64,000 bases of DNA, from NCBI GenBank assembly GCA_024347235.1, contig AP025283.1, forward strand, positions 744,001-808,000. The letters are read 5' to 3'. Position 1 is the first letter of the stretch. Every line of letters starts with the position of its first letter. The DNA comes from Aliamphritea spongicola (GTDB taxonomy: Bacteria > Pseudomonadota > Gammaproteobacteria > Pseudomonadales > Balneatricaceae). The notes beneath the pieces are model-generated. The model was not told the origin of the DNA and did not search any database. It saw nothing but the letters and a program-made list of their open reading frames with translations. The translations under genes and the position numbers were made by a program. This document shows, piece after piece, positions 1-10,981 of this stretch.

Positions 1-1
1 T

Positions 2-1103
2 CAGGTGCTGAGCGGGGTGGCCGGCAGACGGGGCTATCTGGGAACCGACCTGGATAATCTCAGTTTACTGGTGACCCGTCACGTCATGAACGGTTATGGC
101 AGTCGCCGTATAGGCGAATGGATAATGCCCTGTATTGAAGCGGCAGTGCAGAGTCGCGGTTATCTGAAAGTAGAGAAAGTGGCGGAGCCCCTGCTGATCA
201 GCCTTAAAGGTGCTTCCGCTGCGGGCAAAAGTTCTTTACGACCGATGCTGCAAACAATTCTGCGGGCAAAGGGTATTAAGCCCGGCAGTTATGCAACGGT
301 GAGCCCTGATATATGGCGCCGTTTGTTACTGGATTACGAAGCGCTGGGTGAGGCTTACAAATATGCCGGGCGCTTTACCAGTAATGAAGTGAATGTGATT
401 GATGCTAAATTCGATCACTATGTGCGGCGGCAGGCGGATGAACAGGCTTCAATTTCTCATTTACTGGTAGACCGCTTTCGCTTTGACAGTTTTTCCAGCG
501 AAAAGGTATCCCGAATTCTTCATGATACTTACGCAAAGTATGTGCACACCCTGCAGATGTATTTTGTCATAACCCCACCGGAAGCAACCGTTGAGCGGGG
601 CTGGGAGCGGGGCCTGCAGCGCGGCCGTTATAAATCAGTGGAAGATTTTCTGGGGCACAGTGTTGAGGCCTATGCGGGAATGCCAAAGATTTTCTGTAAA
701 TGGCTTGCGTATGACCGGCCATTATTTCGCTATGAGTTCCTTGATAACAGTGTTCCGAAAGGGAGTTTCCCTTACCGATTGCCACCGGTACCCAGAAAAG
801 CATGCGTATATACCGGCCACTGGGGCTGGTGAATATTCAGCGCTATCAGAAGATAAATATCTATGCGAACAGCCCGGAAGAAGTATATCCGGCCAATGCT
901 TCTCTGGATGTTGCTGATAACTGTCAGTTTTGCTGGAATGCTTGCGGCGCATTCCCTTGGTGAGCTTTGTTGATCCGGAGTCAGATACTGTCTATCTGGA
1001 GTGCCATCAGAATGAGTCCCGGATTATTGATGAGCAATTATACAGACGCTGTCTTGAAGACAATGATCTGGCAGCGGTATTCAAGCAGGTAGTCTCCCGC
1101 TGA
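2..1103 (+). CDS. P-loop protein of unknown function (5' partial)
   Basis: I do not recognise this gene. The frame is open at the left edge, so the true start lies upstream. A Walker A motif (GASAAGKSS, about residues 69-77 of the visible part) follows a beta-strand-like LLISLK, as in zeta-toxin or kinase-like P-loop proteins. A later acidic/aromatic region contains LLVDRFRFDSF. Near the C-terminus there is a small cysteine cluster (CQFCWNAC). Two one-base losses, near 797 (A run) and 956, split it; joining the three frames gives about 367 residues ending in QVVSR. Nucleotide binding is the only function the sequence supports. It has no operon partner in view. Confidence 0.5.
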
Positions 1104-1160
1104 TCTTCTCCCGGATTTTAAGCTTAGTGTGATCGGTTATGAGTTATAGCTAAATCTTAC

Positions 1161-1188
1161 TTGATTTCATAATGCAAATTATTATCAT
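1161..1188 (+). promoter_or_regulatory. Candidate sigma-70 promoter of fldB overlapped by a Fur box
   Basis: A TTGATT -35 (1161-1166) and TATCAT -10 (1183-1188) are separated by 16 bases. Overlapping the -10 is TGCAAATTATTATCA (1173-1187), which matches 12 of the 14 defined positions of the 7-1-7 Fur consensus TGATAATnATTATCA. The position would let Fur-Fe block transcription of the flavodoxin, an arrangement well known for iron-replaceable flavodoxins. Promoter elements are inferred by eye. Confidence 0.6.
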
Positions 1189-1218
1189 TGCGATTTTATT
1201 ATCTTTCTGGATACGCAG

Positions 1219-1722
1219 ATGAGCATTGCATTATTTTACGGCACCACAACAGGCAACACTGGTGATATCGCCGTTAAGGTTAAAGAGCATCTTGATGATG
1301 TTGAGTTGTTTGATGTGAAAGACACCCCTGTCAGTGTGATAGCGAATTACGATCAGCTCATTTTCGCGATTCCAACCTGGGATTACGGTGAAGTTCAGGA
1401 AGACTGGCTGGAAATCTGGGATGAAGTGGATAATCTGGATTTCACTGGTAAGACTGTTGCGTTTATTGGTCTGGGTGACCAGTACGGATACGCTGAATGG
1501 TTTGTCGACGCGATGGGTATGCTGCACGATAAGGTTGTGGCCCGTGGTGCGGAAGCTGTCGGTTACTGGCCAAACGAAGGCTATGAGTTTGATGAGTCTA
1601 AAGCACTGACCAAGGATAAGAAGTTCTTTATCGGCCTGGCGCTGGATGAAGACTGCCAGCGTGAAATGACGGATGACCGGGTGGAAGCCTGGTGTGGTCA
1701 GGTCATGGTGGAGTTTCTTTAA
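1219..1722 (+). CDS. fldB: Flavodoxin FldB-type
   Basis: Small FMN electron carrier, 167 residues, intact. The FMN phosphate loop is TTTGNTGD (about residues 9-16). The aromatic loops PTWDYGEVQEDW and GLGDQYGYAEWF sit where flavodoxins stack the isoalloxazine ring. The GMLHDK and GYWPNEGYEF stretches resemble Escherichia coli FldB more than FldA as I recall them. It probably replaces ferredoxin as a low-potential donor under iron limitation, which agrees with the Fur box just upstream. Monocistronic; prfC follows after about 117 bases. Confidence 0.9.
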   Translation: MSIALFYGTTTGNTGDIAVKVKEHLDDVELFDVKDTPVSVIANYDQLIFAIPTWDYGEVQEDWLEIWDEVDNLDFTGKTVAFIGLGDQYGYAEWFVDAMGMLHDKVVARGAEAVGYWPNEGYEFDESKALTKDKKFFIGLALDEDCQREMTDDRVEAWCGQVMVEFL

Positions 1723-1778
1723 GAACTTTTCCGGTTATTTTTCACCTTTCATTGTGTAAAGACGCCGGATCAGCGAAA

Positions 1779-1822
1779 ATGACGGCCAAATTTCAACCAG
1801 GGCCATTGCTTTTGGCCGTCAT
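1779..1822. repeat. 12-bp perfect inverted repeat between fldB and prfC
   Basis: ATGACGGCCAAA (1779-1790) and TTTGGCCGTCAT (1811-1822) are exact complements with a 20-base loop. No T run follows on the plus strand, so it is not a standard terminator. The right arm ends 17 bases before the prfC start codon, so it could be a 5' UTR structure or an operator. Confidence 0.6.
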
Positions 1823-1839
1823 GAATTCTGATCTTACTT

Positions 1840-3421
1840 ATGTCCAGCTCTGCTATTGCTCAAGAAGTCGATATTCGACGCACCTTTGCGATTATTTCGC
1901 ACCCCGATGCGGGTAAAACCACCATTACCGAAAAGCTGTTGCTGTTCGGAAACCTGATTCAGAAAGCCGGTACTGTTAAAGGTAAAAGGCTGACCGTCAT
2001 GCCACATCTGACTGGATGAGCATGGAGCAGGAGCGGGGATTTCGGTTACCTCTTCCGTGATGCAGTTTCCCCACAATGGCCGGATTGTTAACCTGCTGGA
2101 TACACCGGGTCACGAAGATTTCTCGGAAGATACCTACCGGACGCTGACCGCCGTAGACTCTGCCCTGATGGTGGTGGACGGTGCTAAAGGTGTCGAGGAC
2201 CGGACAATCAAACTGATGGAAGTTTGTCGTCTGCGGGATACGCCGATTCTTTCTTTCGTGAACAAGATGGACCGGGATATCCGTGATCCGATTGAGTTGC
2301 TGGATGAGATTGAAGAAGTTCTGAAGATTGCGGCGGCGCCTATTACCTGGCCAATCAGCATGGGTAAGGACTTCCGCGGTGTTTATAACCTGTACACGGA
2401 TATCATTCACGTATTTACCCCGGGCCAGGGCAATATTATTCCTGATGATATTCAGGTGAAAGGTCTTGAGTCGGATGAAGCCCGCGAGTTACTGGGCGAT
2501 TTATACGATGACTTCCTGGATGAAATTGAGCTGGTGCGCGGTGCCAGTCATGAGTTTGAGCTGGAAGAATATCTGGCTGGTCGTCAGACCCCGGTTTATT
2601 TCGGTACAGCGCTTTCCAACTTTGGTGTCCGTGAAATGCTGGACGGCTTTGTTGAGTTTGCGCCGGCCCCGGCTTCCCGTGCGGCACTGACCCGTGATGT
2701 TCCGGCTGATGAAGAGAAGTTCTCCGGATTCGTGTTTAAGATTCAGGCAAACATGGACCCGAAACACCGTGACCGGATTGCTTTCATGCGGGTGTGTTCA
2801 GGGCGTTATACCAAGGGTATGAAAATGCGCCACGTGCGTATCAAAAGGATGTGAAAATTGCCGATGCAGTAACCTTCCTGGCGGGTGACCGTTCCAACGT
2901 GGAAGAGGCCTGGTCCGGCGACATCATTGGTTTGCATAACCACGGTACTATTCAGATTGGCGATACCTTCACCGAAGGGAAGAGCTGAAATTTACCGGTA
3001 TCCTCACTTCGCACCGGAAATGTTCCGCCGTGTCCGGGCAAAAGATCCGCTGAAGATGAAGCAGTTGCAGAAAGGCTTGCAGCAATTATCTGAAGAAGGG
3101 GCGGTACAGTTATTCCAGCCGATCACTAAAAACGATCTGATTCTTGGTGCGGTTGGTCAGCTGCAGTTTGAAGTGGTTGTTTACCGTCTGAAAGACGAAT
3201 ACAAGGTTGAGTGCATTTACGAGCCGATCAGTGTGGCGACTGCCCGCTGGGTAGAGTGTGAAGATGAGCGCAAGCTGGAAGAGTTCCGCCGTAAAGGCGG
3301 TGATAACCTGGCACTGGATGGCGGCGGTTTGCTGACGTATCTGGCGCCGACACGGGTTAACCTGAGTCTGACAGAAGAGCGCTGGCCGGACCTGCAGTTC
3401 CGGGCCACTCGCGAACACTAA
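1840..3421 (+). CDS. prfC: Peptide chain release factor 3 (RF3)
   Basis: Translational GTPase that ejects RF1/RF2 from the ribosome after peptide release. The G1 loop [10 protein letters not shown]3 [16 protein letters not shown] and G4 NKMDRD are all readable, followed by the beta-barrel and C-terminal domains ([18 protein letters not shown]). Start ATG gives [27 protein letters not shown]. Five one-base losses (near 1985, 2036, 2846, 2981 and 3001) split it into pieces. Restored length is 528 residues, the usual family size. An isolated gene with a strong terminator after it. Confidence 0.93.
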
Positions 3422-3435
3422 GCCAAGGGTTTCAG

Positions 3436-3469
3436 AAAACCGCTGTAATCAACGATTGCAGCGGTTTTT
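3436..3469 (+). terminator. Rho-independent terminator after prfC
   Basis: AAACCGCTGTAATC pairs with GATTGCAGCGGTTT (one G-U pair) around an AAC loop, and the arm runs into a T run. It lies 15 bases after the prfC stop. Confidence 0.9.
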
Positions 3470-3531
3470 ATATCTGTGATTCAGCATATGATAAATATGT
3501 GTTTCAGACGGTTTTTAATCAGGTAGCGCGT

Positions 3532-4303
3532 GTGGAGATTATCGACAGCCACTGTCATCTGGATTTTCCGGTTTTACAGTCACAATTGCAGGATGTTTTA
3601 CGGCGGGCTGATGAAGCTGGTGTCCGGCAGTTTATTGTGCCGGGGGTAAACCGGGCGAATTGGGATGGGGTTATCAGGCTTGGGCAGCAGTACGGAAATA
3701 TTTACCCTGCACTGGGAATCCATCCGTGTTTTCTCGATGCGAACAGTGAAGGTGATCTTGCAGTATTAGCTGATTATCTTGCTAAGCATGAAGCGGAAGT
3801 TGTGGCTGTAGGGAGATCGGTCTGGATCTGTATGAGTCAGACAAAGACCGGGAGCGTCAGTTGGATATCCTGAACCGGCAGCTTCGGCTGGCGGCAGATT
3901 TTGATAAGCCGGTTATTCTTCATGTGCGTAAAGCCCACGATCTGATGTTGCAGCAATTGAGGCGTGTTGGGCTTGCACGGGGTGGTGTTGTACACGCTTT
4001 CAGTGGCAGCGAACAGCAGGCCCGGGAGTATATCAGGCTGGGGTTTAAGTTAGGGGTCGGTGGCAGTATCACCTATGAACGGGCAAAAACTGCGCCGGAC
4101 TTTTTCCTATCTGCCTTTGAGGGCATTGGTTTTAGAAACGGATTCGCCGGATATGCCTTTATGCGGGTATCAGGGGAAACGAATTATCCTGAACGGGCAG
4201 CGCTGGTGGCTGAGGTACTGGCAGAACTTCGGGGATGGCTCCGGCAGAGGTTGCTGAAGTGACCATGCAGAATACCCGGGAAGTTTTTCAGATCCGAACC
4301 TGA
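3532..4303 (+). CDS. TatD-family metal-dependent hydrolase / DNase
   Basis: TIM-barrel metallohydrolase of the TatD/YcfH/YjjV group (3'-5' exonuclease or D-aminoacyl-tRNA deacylase-like activities are known in the family). The metal ligands are visible: DSHCHLDF at the N-terminus, GEIGLDLY, ILHVRKAH, VVHAFSGS, and LETDSPDMPL near the C-terminus. GTG at 3532 gives MEIIDSHCHL and has AGGT seven bases upstream. Base losses near 3813, 4085 (an expected seven-A run reads five), 4184 and 4233 disrupt it. The restored product is about 258 residues ending QNTREVFQIRT. Subfamily not resolved. Confidence 0.85.
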
Positions 4304-4587
4304 AGCGTTGATTGTTTTCTGTTACAAATAATTGAATGCCCGGAATGAGTGGCTAAGATTTCGTTTGTGTCCGTTTTTGTGCTCTTATTAAAGTTTAAGA
4401 TTGAATGGGCGTTAGGAGTATTAGCGTATCGGTTTGGCACGAAAGGGTGAGCGCCAGACCGTTTAGATATATGCAACGTTGTATGGAAAGTCAGATCTTT
4501 TGCACGGATGCAGGTTTTGTAAGATCTCCGGGGAATAAAAGGAGTATTCCTCTATAAGAACAAAGCTGTATCGCAAGGGGTTGATTA
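4304..4587. other. Intergenic stretch with no feature seen
   Basis: The 284 bases between tatD and the REC-GGDEF-EAL gene hold no frame of note. AAAAGGAG at about 4539 is too far from the start codon to be its ribosome site; AAGGGG at 4575 is a better one. It presumably carries the promoter of the signalling cluster. Confidence 0.5.
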
Positions 4588-6311
4588 ATGGGAAGTATGC
4601 AAACAGTCACGCCAAAAATTCTGGTGATTGACGATGTTCATGCAAACCTGAAAGCAATGCGAGTACTGTTAAAAGATATTGCCGCAGAGGTAGTGACCGC
4701 TGACTCCGGGAATAACGGGTTGGCGATGGCGCTGGAAGAACATGTCACACTGATTCTTCTGGACGTGAATATGCCGGGGATGGATGGTTTTGAAGTTGCT
4801 CAGCTGTTGAGTGAAATGGAAGAGACCCGAAATATTCCGATTATCTTTATTACCGCGTTTCAGCATAATGAAGAACAGCGCCTGCGGGGATATAGCGCAG
4901 GTGCCATCGATTACATTCAGAAACCGGTGAGCCCGGATATTCTCCTTTCTAAAATACAAATCTTCCTGAACATGTGGACCCTGAGGTTCGGATTGGAGCA
5001 GGAAATTTCCCGCCGCCGTGAAATTGAAAAAGAAATTGAATACCTCGCCCAGCACGATGCTTTGACCCACCTGCCTAACCGCCGTCAGTTACATATCGAA
5101 ATTGAACGGATGATCGACCGTACAACCCGTACGAAAGAAAAATTTGCTGTTTTATTTCTGGATCTGGATGGTTTTAAGCGGATTAACGACGAGCTGGGAC
5201 ACGAAGCGGGAGATGCCTTCCTGAAGGATGTTGCAGACCGTTTCAGCAGCCAGATTCGAAGTTTCGATGTCATTGCCCGTTACGGTGGCGATGAGTTTAT
5301 TGTTTTATTGTCTGATCTGAATGATTCCCTCGCGCTGACTAACCGGCTGAAGCAGCTGGCCGCTCAGGCGCAGCAGCCTTTAGTTGGGAGGGAATGACTT
5401 AACCGCAGGTGTCAGTATTGGCGTATCGGTGTTTCCGGATCACGGTTCCGATGGCGATACCCTGATTAAACGTGCGGATGCCGCTATGTATCTGGCAAAG
5501 GATGCGGGTAAAAATACGTTCCGCTTTTATACGGATGAGCTGAATGAGAGTTTACAGCGTCGTCTCTTGCTGGAACGGCATATCCAGGACTCTCTGATCA
5601 GAGAAGAACTTGAAGTCTACTATCAGCCTATCGTGAGGACCGATGATGGTTCGCCGGTGGGGGCTGAGTCTCTGTTACGTTGGAACAGCCCTGAGCTTGG
5701 TGCTGTGTCTCCTGCGGAGTTTATTCCAGTGGCAGAAAGCTGTGGAATGATTCAGCAACTGGGGATCTGGGTGTTACGTCAGTCAGCGGCAACAATGGAG
5801 CAGTGTCCGGGGATTGCCTTCAGTGTGAATGCTTCGGCATTGCAGTTTAATGATAATAACTTGTGTGCAGAGCTGATTAACCTGATGGAGAGCGGCGCAC
5901 TGGCAGCGGATAAAACTGCCATAGAAATTACCGAGGGTTATTGCTGTCGAATACCGATGACGTGGACGCCCGTCTGGAAAAATTCGCCAGATGGGGATTG
6001 GCCTTTCAATTGATGATTTTGGCACCGGCTATTCTGCCCTGGGGTATCTGAAACGTTGTCCGGTGAACCGAATTAAAATTGACCAGACCTTTGTCGCCGG
6101 TATCCCGGAGGACGCAGAAAGTGTTGCGCTGGTGCAGGCCATTATTGCAATGGGGCATGCGCTGGGGCTGGAAGTGATTGCGGAAGGTGTGGAAACCGAG
6201 CAGCAATGGCATTTTCTCAGAGATGAGAAGTGTGACATGGCCCAAGGATTCTATTTTTCCCACCCCTTACCCCGGCAGGAATTTATTGAGTATTTGCAGT
6301 GCAGTCGTTAA
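4588..6311 (+). CDS. REC-GGDEF-EAL response regulator (c-di-GMP turnover)
   Basis: Three domains in order. Receiver, about residues 10-125: VIDD, phospho-acceptor in LLDVNMPGMDG, conserved K in IQKPVSP. GGDEF, about 150-320: DALTHLPNRR, LDLDGFKRIND, intact YGGDEF. EAL, about 335-570: signature reads ESL in VGAESLLRW, with ITEG, DDFGTGYSALGYL, IKIDQTFV and IAEGVET. Both cyclase and phosphodiesterase motifs look usable, although the ESL variant leaves PDE activity open. Losses near 5388 (two bases), 5934 and 5995; restored length about 575. The next gene is a hybrid kinase 77 bases downstream, a likely partner. Confidence 0.88.
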
Positions 6312-6388
6312 CAGTTGTATCGCAGTAGTGGCGCGTTATTGCCTGGCAAGCAACAAGAACAGCATTTATTAAGACGGATCTGAATATC

Positions 6389-9300
6389 ATGACAATTAAA
6401 CGGCTAATACTGACAACGTTTATTACGATGTTACTGTTCTCCATCAGCTTGGTGACTGTGGTTTTACTGGTGTTTACCAATCAGAAAGCCTTGGTTGAAA
6501 GCTACGAAAACCGTTATCAGTCCTATTTACTGGCGGATCAGTTGCGGCAAAGCTCCGATGACCTTACCCGCTTTGCCAGAACCTATGCTATTACCGGCGA
6601 TGAGCGTTACCAGCAGTACTATCATGATGTACTTGATATCCGTGACGGAAAAACCGCGTCCGGAAGAGTATGAACGGATCTACTGGGATTTCTTTGCGGC
6701 CAGAGATGTTGCGCCACGCCGTGATGGCAACACTGAATCACTGAAGAGCCTGATGGAGAAAGCGGGCTTTGATGAGGCTGAACTGGCTAAACTGGCACAA
6801 GCTGAAGCTAACTCTAACGGCCTTGTACGGACCGAGGAAATTGCGATGCACGCAATTGTCGGGCAGTACGAGGATGCTATGGGGATTTCACAGTTGCCGG
6901 TACGCCTGATTTGCAAATGGCTACTGAACTGCTGCATAACCGGGATTATCATCTGGAAAAAGAACGGATTATGCGTCCACTCGATGACTTCTTTGTATTG
7001 CTGGATAGCCGTACCTCAGGGAAGTCGCCGGCTTTCTCGGGCGCAGTGATAATCTGCTGTTAATTCTGAAAGTCATGGCCGTTGCGTTACTGTTATTTTC
7101 TCTGGGCCTTTCCTGGCTGCTGGTACGAATCGTGCTGAAACCGTTGGGTGGTGAGCCGGTTACCATGAATCAGATTGCCAACTCTATATCCAGCGGTAAT
7201 CTTGATCTGACGTTTAATGATAAAGCGACTGAAGGCAGTGTTTATCATGCGCTGCAACTGATGACGGCTAACCTGCGTGAAACCAGTGAGGCCAGTAAAC
7301 AGCAGGCCTGGCTGCAAGAGGGAGTGGTATCTGTCAGTGATGTTCTGCGGCAGGAGCGGGACATTGATGTGATGTCGGAGGTAACACTGCAGGTTCTGGC
7401 CAGGTATGTGGGGGCGCAGGCCGGCAGTTTATATCTGTGGCGGGATGCTGAACTGGATGACGGACAGGGAGTGTTGGAGCGGGTAGCTGCTTTTGCACAT
7501 ATGGATATTGGCCGGGAAAATCGGCGTTACCAGCTTCGGCAGGGCTTGATCGGACAGGCAGCCACAGAAAATGAGATTGTTGTTGTCGGTGATGTACCGA
7601 TGGGGTATCTCACTCTGGCCTCTGGCTGCGGTCAGGCAGAACCGCACAGTCTGGTGCTGGTACCTTTTTCTTTCCGGAACGAGCTGCGGGGTGTAATTGA
7701 ATTAGGCTTCCTTAATCAGGTCGGCGATTCAGTCATCGGATTACTGGAAACGTTACGGGAGCCACTGGGCATTGCCTTTGAAAACGTCACTACACGAAAT
7801 ACGCTGAGTGTTGCGCTGAAAGATTCGCAAAACCTGTCGGAGGAGTTACAGACCCAGCAGGAAGAGTTGCGGATCATGAATGAGTCTCTGCGGTCAAAGA
7901 GCAGTGATCTTGAAGCCCAGAAAGTGGCGCTGGAACAGTCACAGAAAGATATTCAGATGAAGGCTTCTGAGCTGGAGCAGACCAGCCGCTATAAGTCGGA
8001 ATTTCTGGCGAATATGTCCCATGAGCTCCGTACGCCGTTGAACAGTTTGCTGATTCTGGCCCGTTCGCTGGCCAGCAATGATGACGGTAACCTGTCTGCG
8101 GATGAGGTTGAATCAGCAGAGGTTATTCAGGATAGCGGGAAGCACTTGCTGAACCTGATCAATGACATTCTGGATCTGTCGAAAGTTGAAGCAGGCAAGA
8201 TGTTAGCGAACGATGAGAACATTGAACTGACCCGGCTTATTCGCAGCCTGAATCATCGCTTTACGCCGTTGGCCACAGATAAAGGTATTGGTTTTTCGAT
8301 AACCCGGGAAGCTGAAGTGCCGGAGAACTTTATCAGTGACTATGTTCGACTTGAACAGATTCTGACTAACCTGATCGGCAATGGTGTGAAGTTTACCTCC
8401 GAAGGGGCTGTCAGCGTGCGGTTCAGTTTGCAGGCTGATATGTCTGGCGAAAGCTGGCTGGCAATCGTGGTTTCTGATACTGGCGTCGGCATCGCAGAAG
8501 AGCAGCAGGAAAATGTGTTCCTGGCTTTCCAGCAGGCTGACGGGTCAACTACCCGGGAGTTTGGCGGAACAGGGCTGGGCTTATCTATCAGCCGTGAATT
8601 TGCCCGGTTGCTGGGCGGGGATATTGAATTGCAAAGTATTCCCGGTAAGGGGAGTACGTTTACGCTGAGAATTCCGGCGCGTAAGACCGTTTTACCGGTA
8701 AAGGCTGTTTCTAAAGCGCAAACTGCCACCGCCACTGAAGCCGCATTTGAGCCGGCTGATCTGTTGGAGCCTTCACTGAACATGGTGCAGGATCTCAACG
8801 AAGATGATCGTCATTGTCTTGATGAGAGCCGCCCGCTGTTTCTGATTGTTGAAGATGATCCTAAGTTTGCCAGAATTCTGTATCAGACCTGTCATCAGCA
8901 GGGTGTTCAGGCATTGGTTGCCGGCGACGGCGAAACGGGCCTGATGCTGGCCAAACAGTACCCGGTTACCGGAATTGTGATGGACTATATGCTGCCGGGT
9001 ATGGATGGCGATGATGTGATCAGTCAGCTTCGGGCGGATGAAGCCACCCGGCATATCCCCGTACATGTGATGAGTGCGCTGGATAATCTGGCAGATCTGA
9101 GTCAGCGGGGAGCTGACAGCCAGTTGGTTAAGCCGGTCAGTAAGGAGCAGATTGTTGATGTCTTGCATCAGATGTACGGCGCCAGTCAGACGCAGAAATC
9201 CCGTTTACTGATTGTGGAAGATGATGCTGCAGGGAGTCTTGCACTGCAGCGGCTGCTTAAGCAGGATCAGCTGGAGCTGGATTTTGTGCATACAGGCCAT

Positions 9301-10028
9301 GGCGCGCTGGATGCGGTTACCCGGCAAAGTTATGTGGCGATTATTCTTGATCTGGGATTGCCGGATATGACGGGGTTTGAAGTATTGAGATCGCTGAGTG
9401 ATCTGCCTCAGGAAATTCTGCCACAAGTGATTGTGCATACCGGTAAAGAACTTACCAATGATGAATATCTGGAGTTGAGCCAGTACACCGATAAAATTGT
9501 TATTAAGTCGGCCCGTTCGCCGGAGCGTTTGCTGAGCGAAGTATTCCAGTTTCTCAATGATGTGGGGTCGGAGGAGCATGCGGAGGTCAGTGCTGCGGTA
9601 TCGGCGCCTGTTTCTGTATCGGTGCCTCAGGTCGCAACTGTCGAAGAAAAACAGACGGATCTGTGCGGGCGGACAGCACTGCTGGTGGATGATGATATGC
9701 GTAATACCTTTGCACTGGCAAAAGTATTACGTAAGCAGAAAATGACGGTGCATATTGCGCCGAGCGGCCTTAAAGCTCTGGAATTGCTGGATGATATGGA
9801 TGGTATCGAACTGGTGCTGATGGATATTATGATGCCGGAAATGGATGGTTATGAAACCATTGCCAGAATACGGGATGATAGCCGTTATACGGATTTACCG
9901 ATCATAGCTCTGACGGCGAATGCCATGCCGGGCGACAGGGAAAATGTCTGCAGGCCGGCGCTGATGATTATTTGTCTAAACCAGTCGATATTGAAGAGCT
10001 GATGGTGCATATGCAGCGGTTGTTATAA
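6389..10028 (+). CDS. Hybrid sensor histidine kinase with GAF and three receiver domains
   Basis: About 1214 residues when repaired. An N-terminal membrane helix (residues 7-28) is followed by a roughly 200-residue extracytoplasmic region, a second helix (VMAVALLLFSLGLSWLLVRIVL) and a HAMP-like segment. A GAF domain and a long coiled coil precede HisKA (FLANMSHELRTPLNS) and the ATPase domain (NLIGNGVKF, DTGVGIAEE, GGTGLGLSISR). Three receivers follow, with acceptor aspartates in VMDYMLPGMDG, ILDLGLPDMTG and LMDIMMPEMDG. There is no HPt domain. Losses near 6650 (A7 reads A5), 6881, 7020 and 9938. The cheR-like gene starts two bases after its stop, so the two are co-transcribed. Confidence 0.9.
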
Positions 10029-10030
10029 AT

Positions 10031-10920
10031 ATGTCTGGCAGTCATAAAATAACGGCACGGCAACCGTTTGATGACGGGCTGCTTATGCCTGCGACTTATA
10101 CTCCGCTGGAGATGGATGAGCTGGAGCTTTTGCTGGAGGCACTGTACCGCTTTTGTGATTATGATTTACGCCAATACGGGCGTCGTTCTCTGATGCGGCT
10201 GATTCAGAATGTTCTGGCAGAACACGGCCTTGAGCATGTATCTGATCTGATACCTCTGGTGGCGCATGATTTGGCGTTCCGGCGCAATGTCATCGACCGT
10301 CTCACGGTAAGTTATTCAGTAATGTTCCGTGATCCGGAGCTGTTTAAGCGACTGGAAGAAGATGTGCTGCTGTATCTGCAGTCATTCCCCGATTATCAAT
10401 CTGGATTGCCGGCTGCGCTGATGGTGAAGAGGTCTATTCACTGGCGATCTTACTGGCAGAAGCCGGTTTGCTGGAGCGTACCCAGCTGTATGCGACGGAT
10501 ATAAGCCCCGGGGCACTCGGGAATGCCCGTTCCGGAATCTTACAGCGTCCACTGGATGTCGATGTACTCGAACGCTATAAGGCTTCAGGCGGGCGCGGGG
10601 AGTTGAGAGAGTATTTCACGCCGCTGAATGGCCAACTGAGGCTTAATGACAATCTGTTACAGCGTATCGCTTTTGAAAAACATGATTTGGTTCAGCAACC
10701 GAATCATGTATCAGCCCATCTGATCTTGTGCCGTAATGTATTTATTTACTTTGGCCATGAGCTGAAAAACAGAGTGCTGGATAAGTTGGCGGATGCGCTG
10801 GTGCCTGGTGGTTTTCTGGCGATCGGTGTGGAAGAGAGTATCAGCCTTTGCGAGTCTTACCGGCGTTTTGATATTTTAAGCCGAAAAGCAGGGCTGTTCA
10901 GGAAGAAACTGGGTTGTTGA
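10031..10920 (+). CDS. cheR: CheR-type protein-glutamate methyltransferase
   Basis: SAM-dependent methyltransferase of the chemoreceptor-methylating family, about 296 residues. The N-terminal CheR helix bundle is followed by the catalytic fold: IWIAGCADGEEVYSLAILL (SAM loop), ATDISPGALGNARSGI and HLILCRNVFIYF. One base loss near 10398 (CAAATC reads CAATC) separates the halves. No cheB, chemoreceptor or cheW lies nearby, so its substrate may be a sensor rather than a classical chemotaxis receptor; that is inference. It directly follows the hybrid kinase. Confidence 0.88.
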
Positions 10921-10923
10921 TAT

Positions 10924-10965
10924 GGCTGCTAAGCATGAGCAACCGGCTGCTCATGCTTAGCAGCC
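10924..10965. repeat. 18-bp perfect palindrome between convergent genes
   Basis: The arms GGCTGCTAAGCATGAGCA (10924-10941) and TGCTCATGCTTAGCAGCC (10948-10965) are exact complements with a 6-base loop. The element sits between the cheR stop (10920) and the fabY stop (10982, other strand). No T tract follows on either strand. It could be a T-less bidirectional terminator or an extragenic palindrome. Confidence 0.85.
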
Positions 10966-10981
10966 GGTTCCCGTAAATGAC

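Noticed and set aside
1840..3421. Programmed frameshifting in prfC
   Set aside because: Five losses in one gene, each in a run, without slippery heptamers or a downstream structure, and identical in type to those in all other genes.
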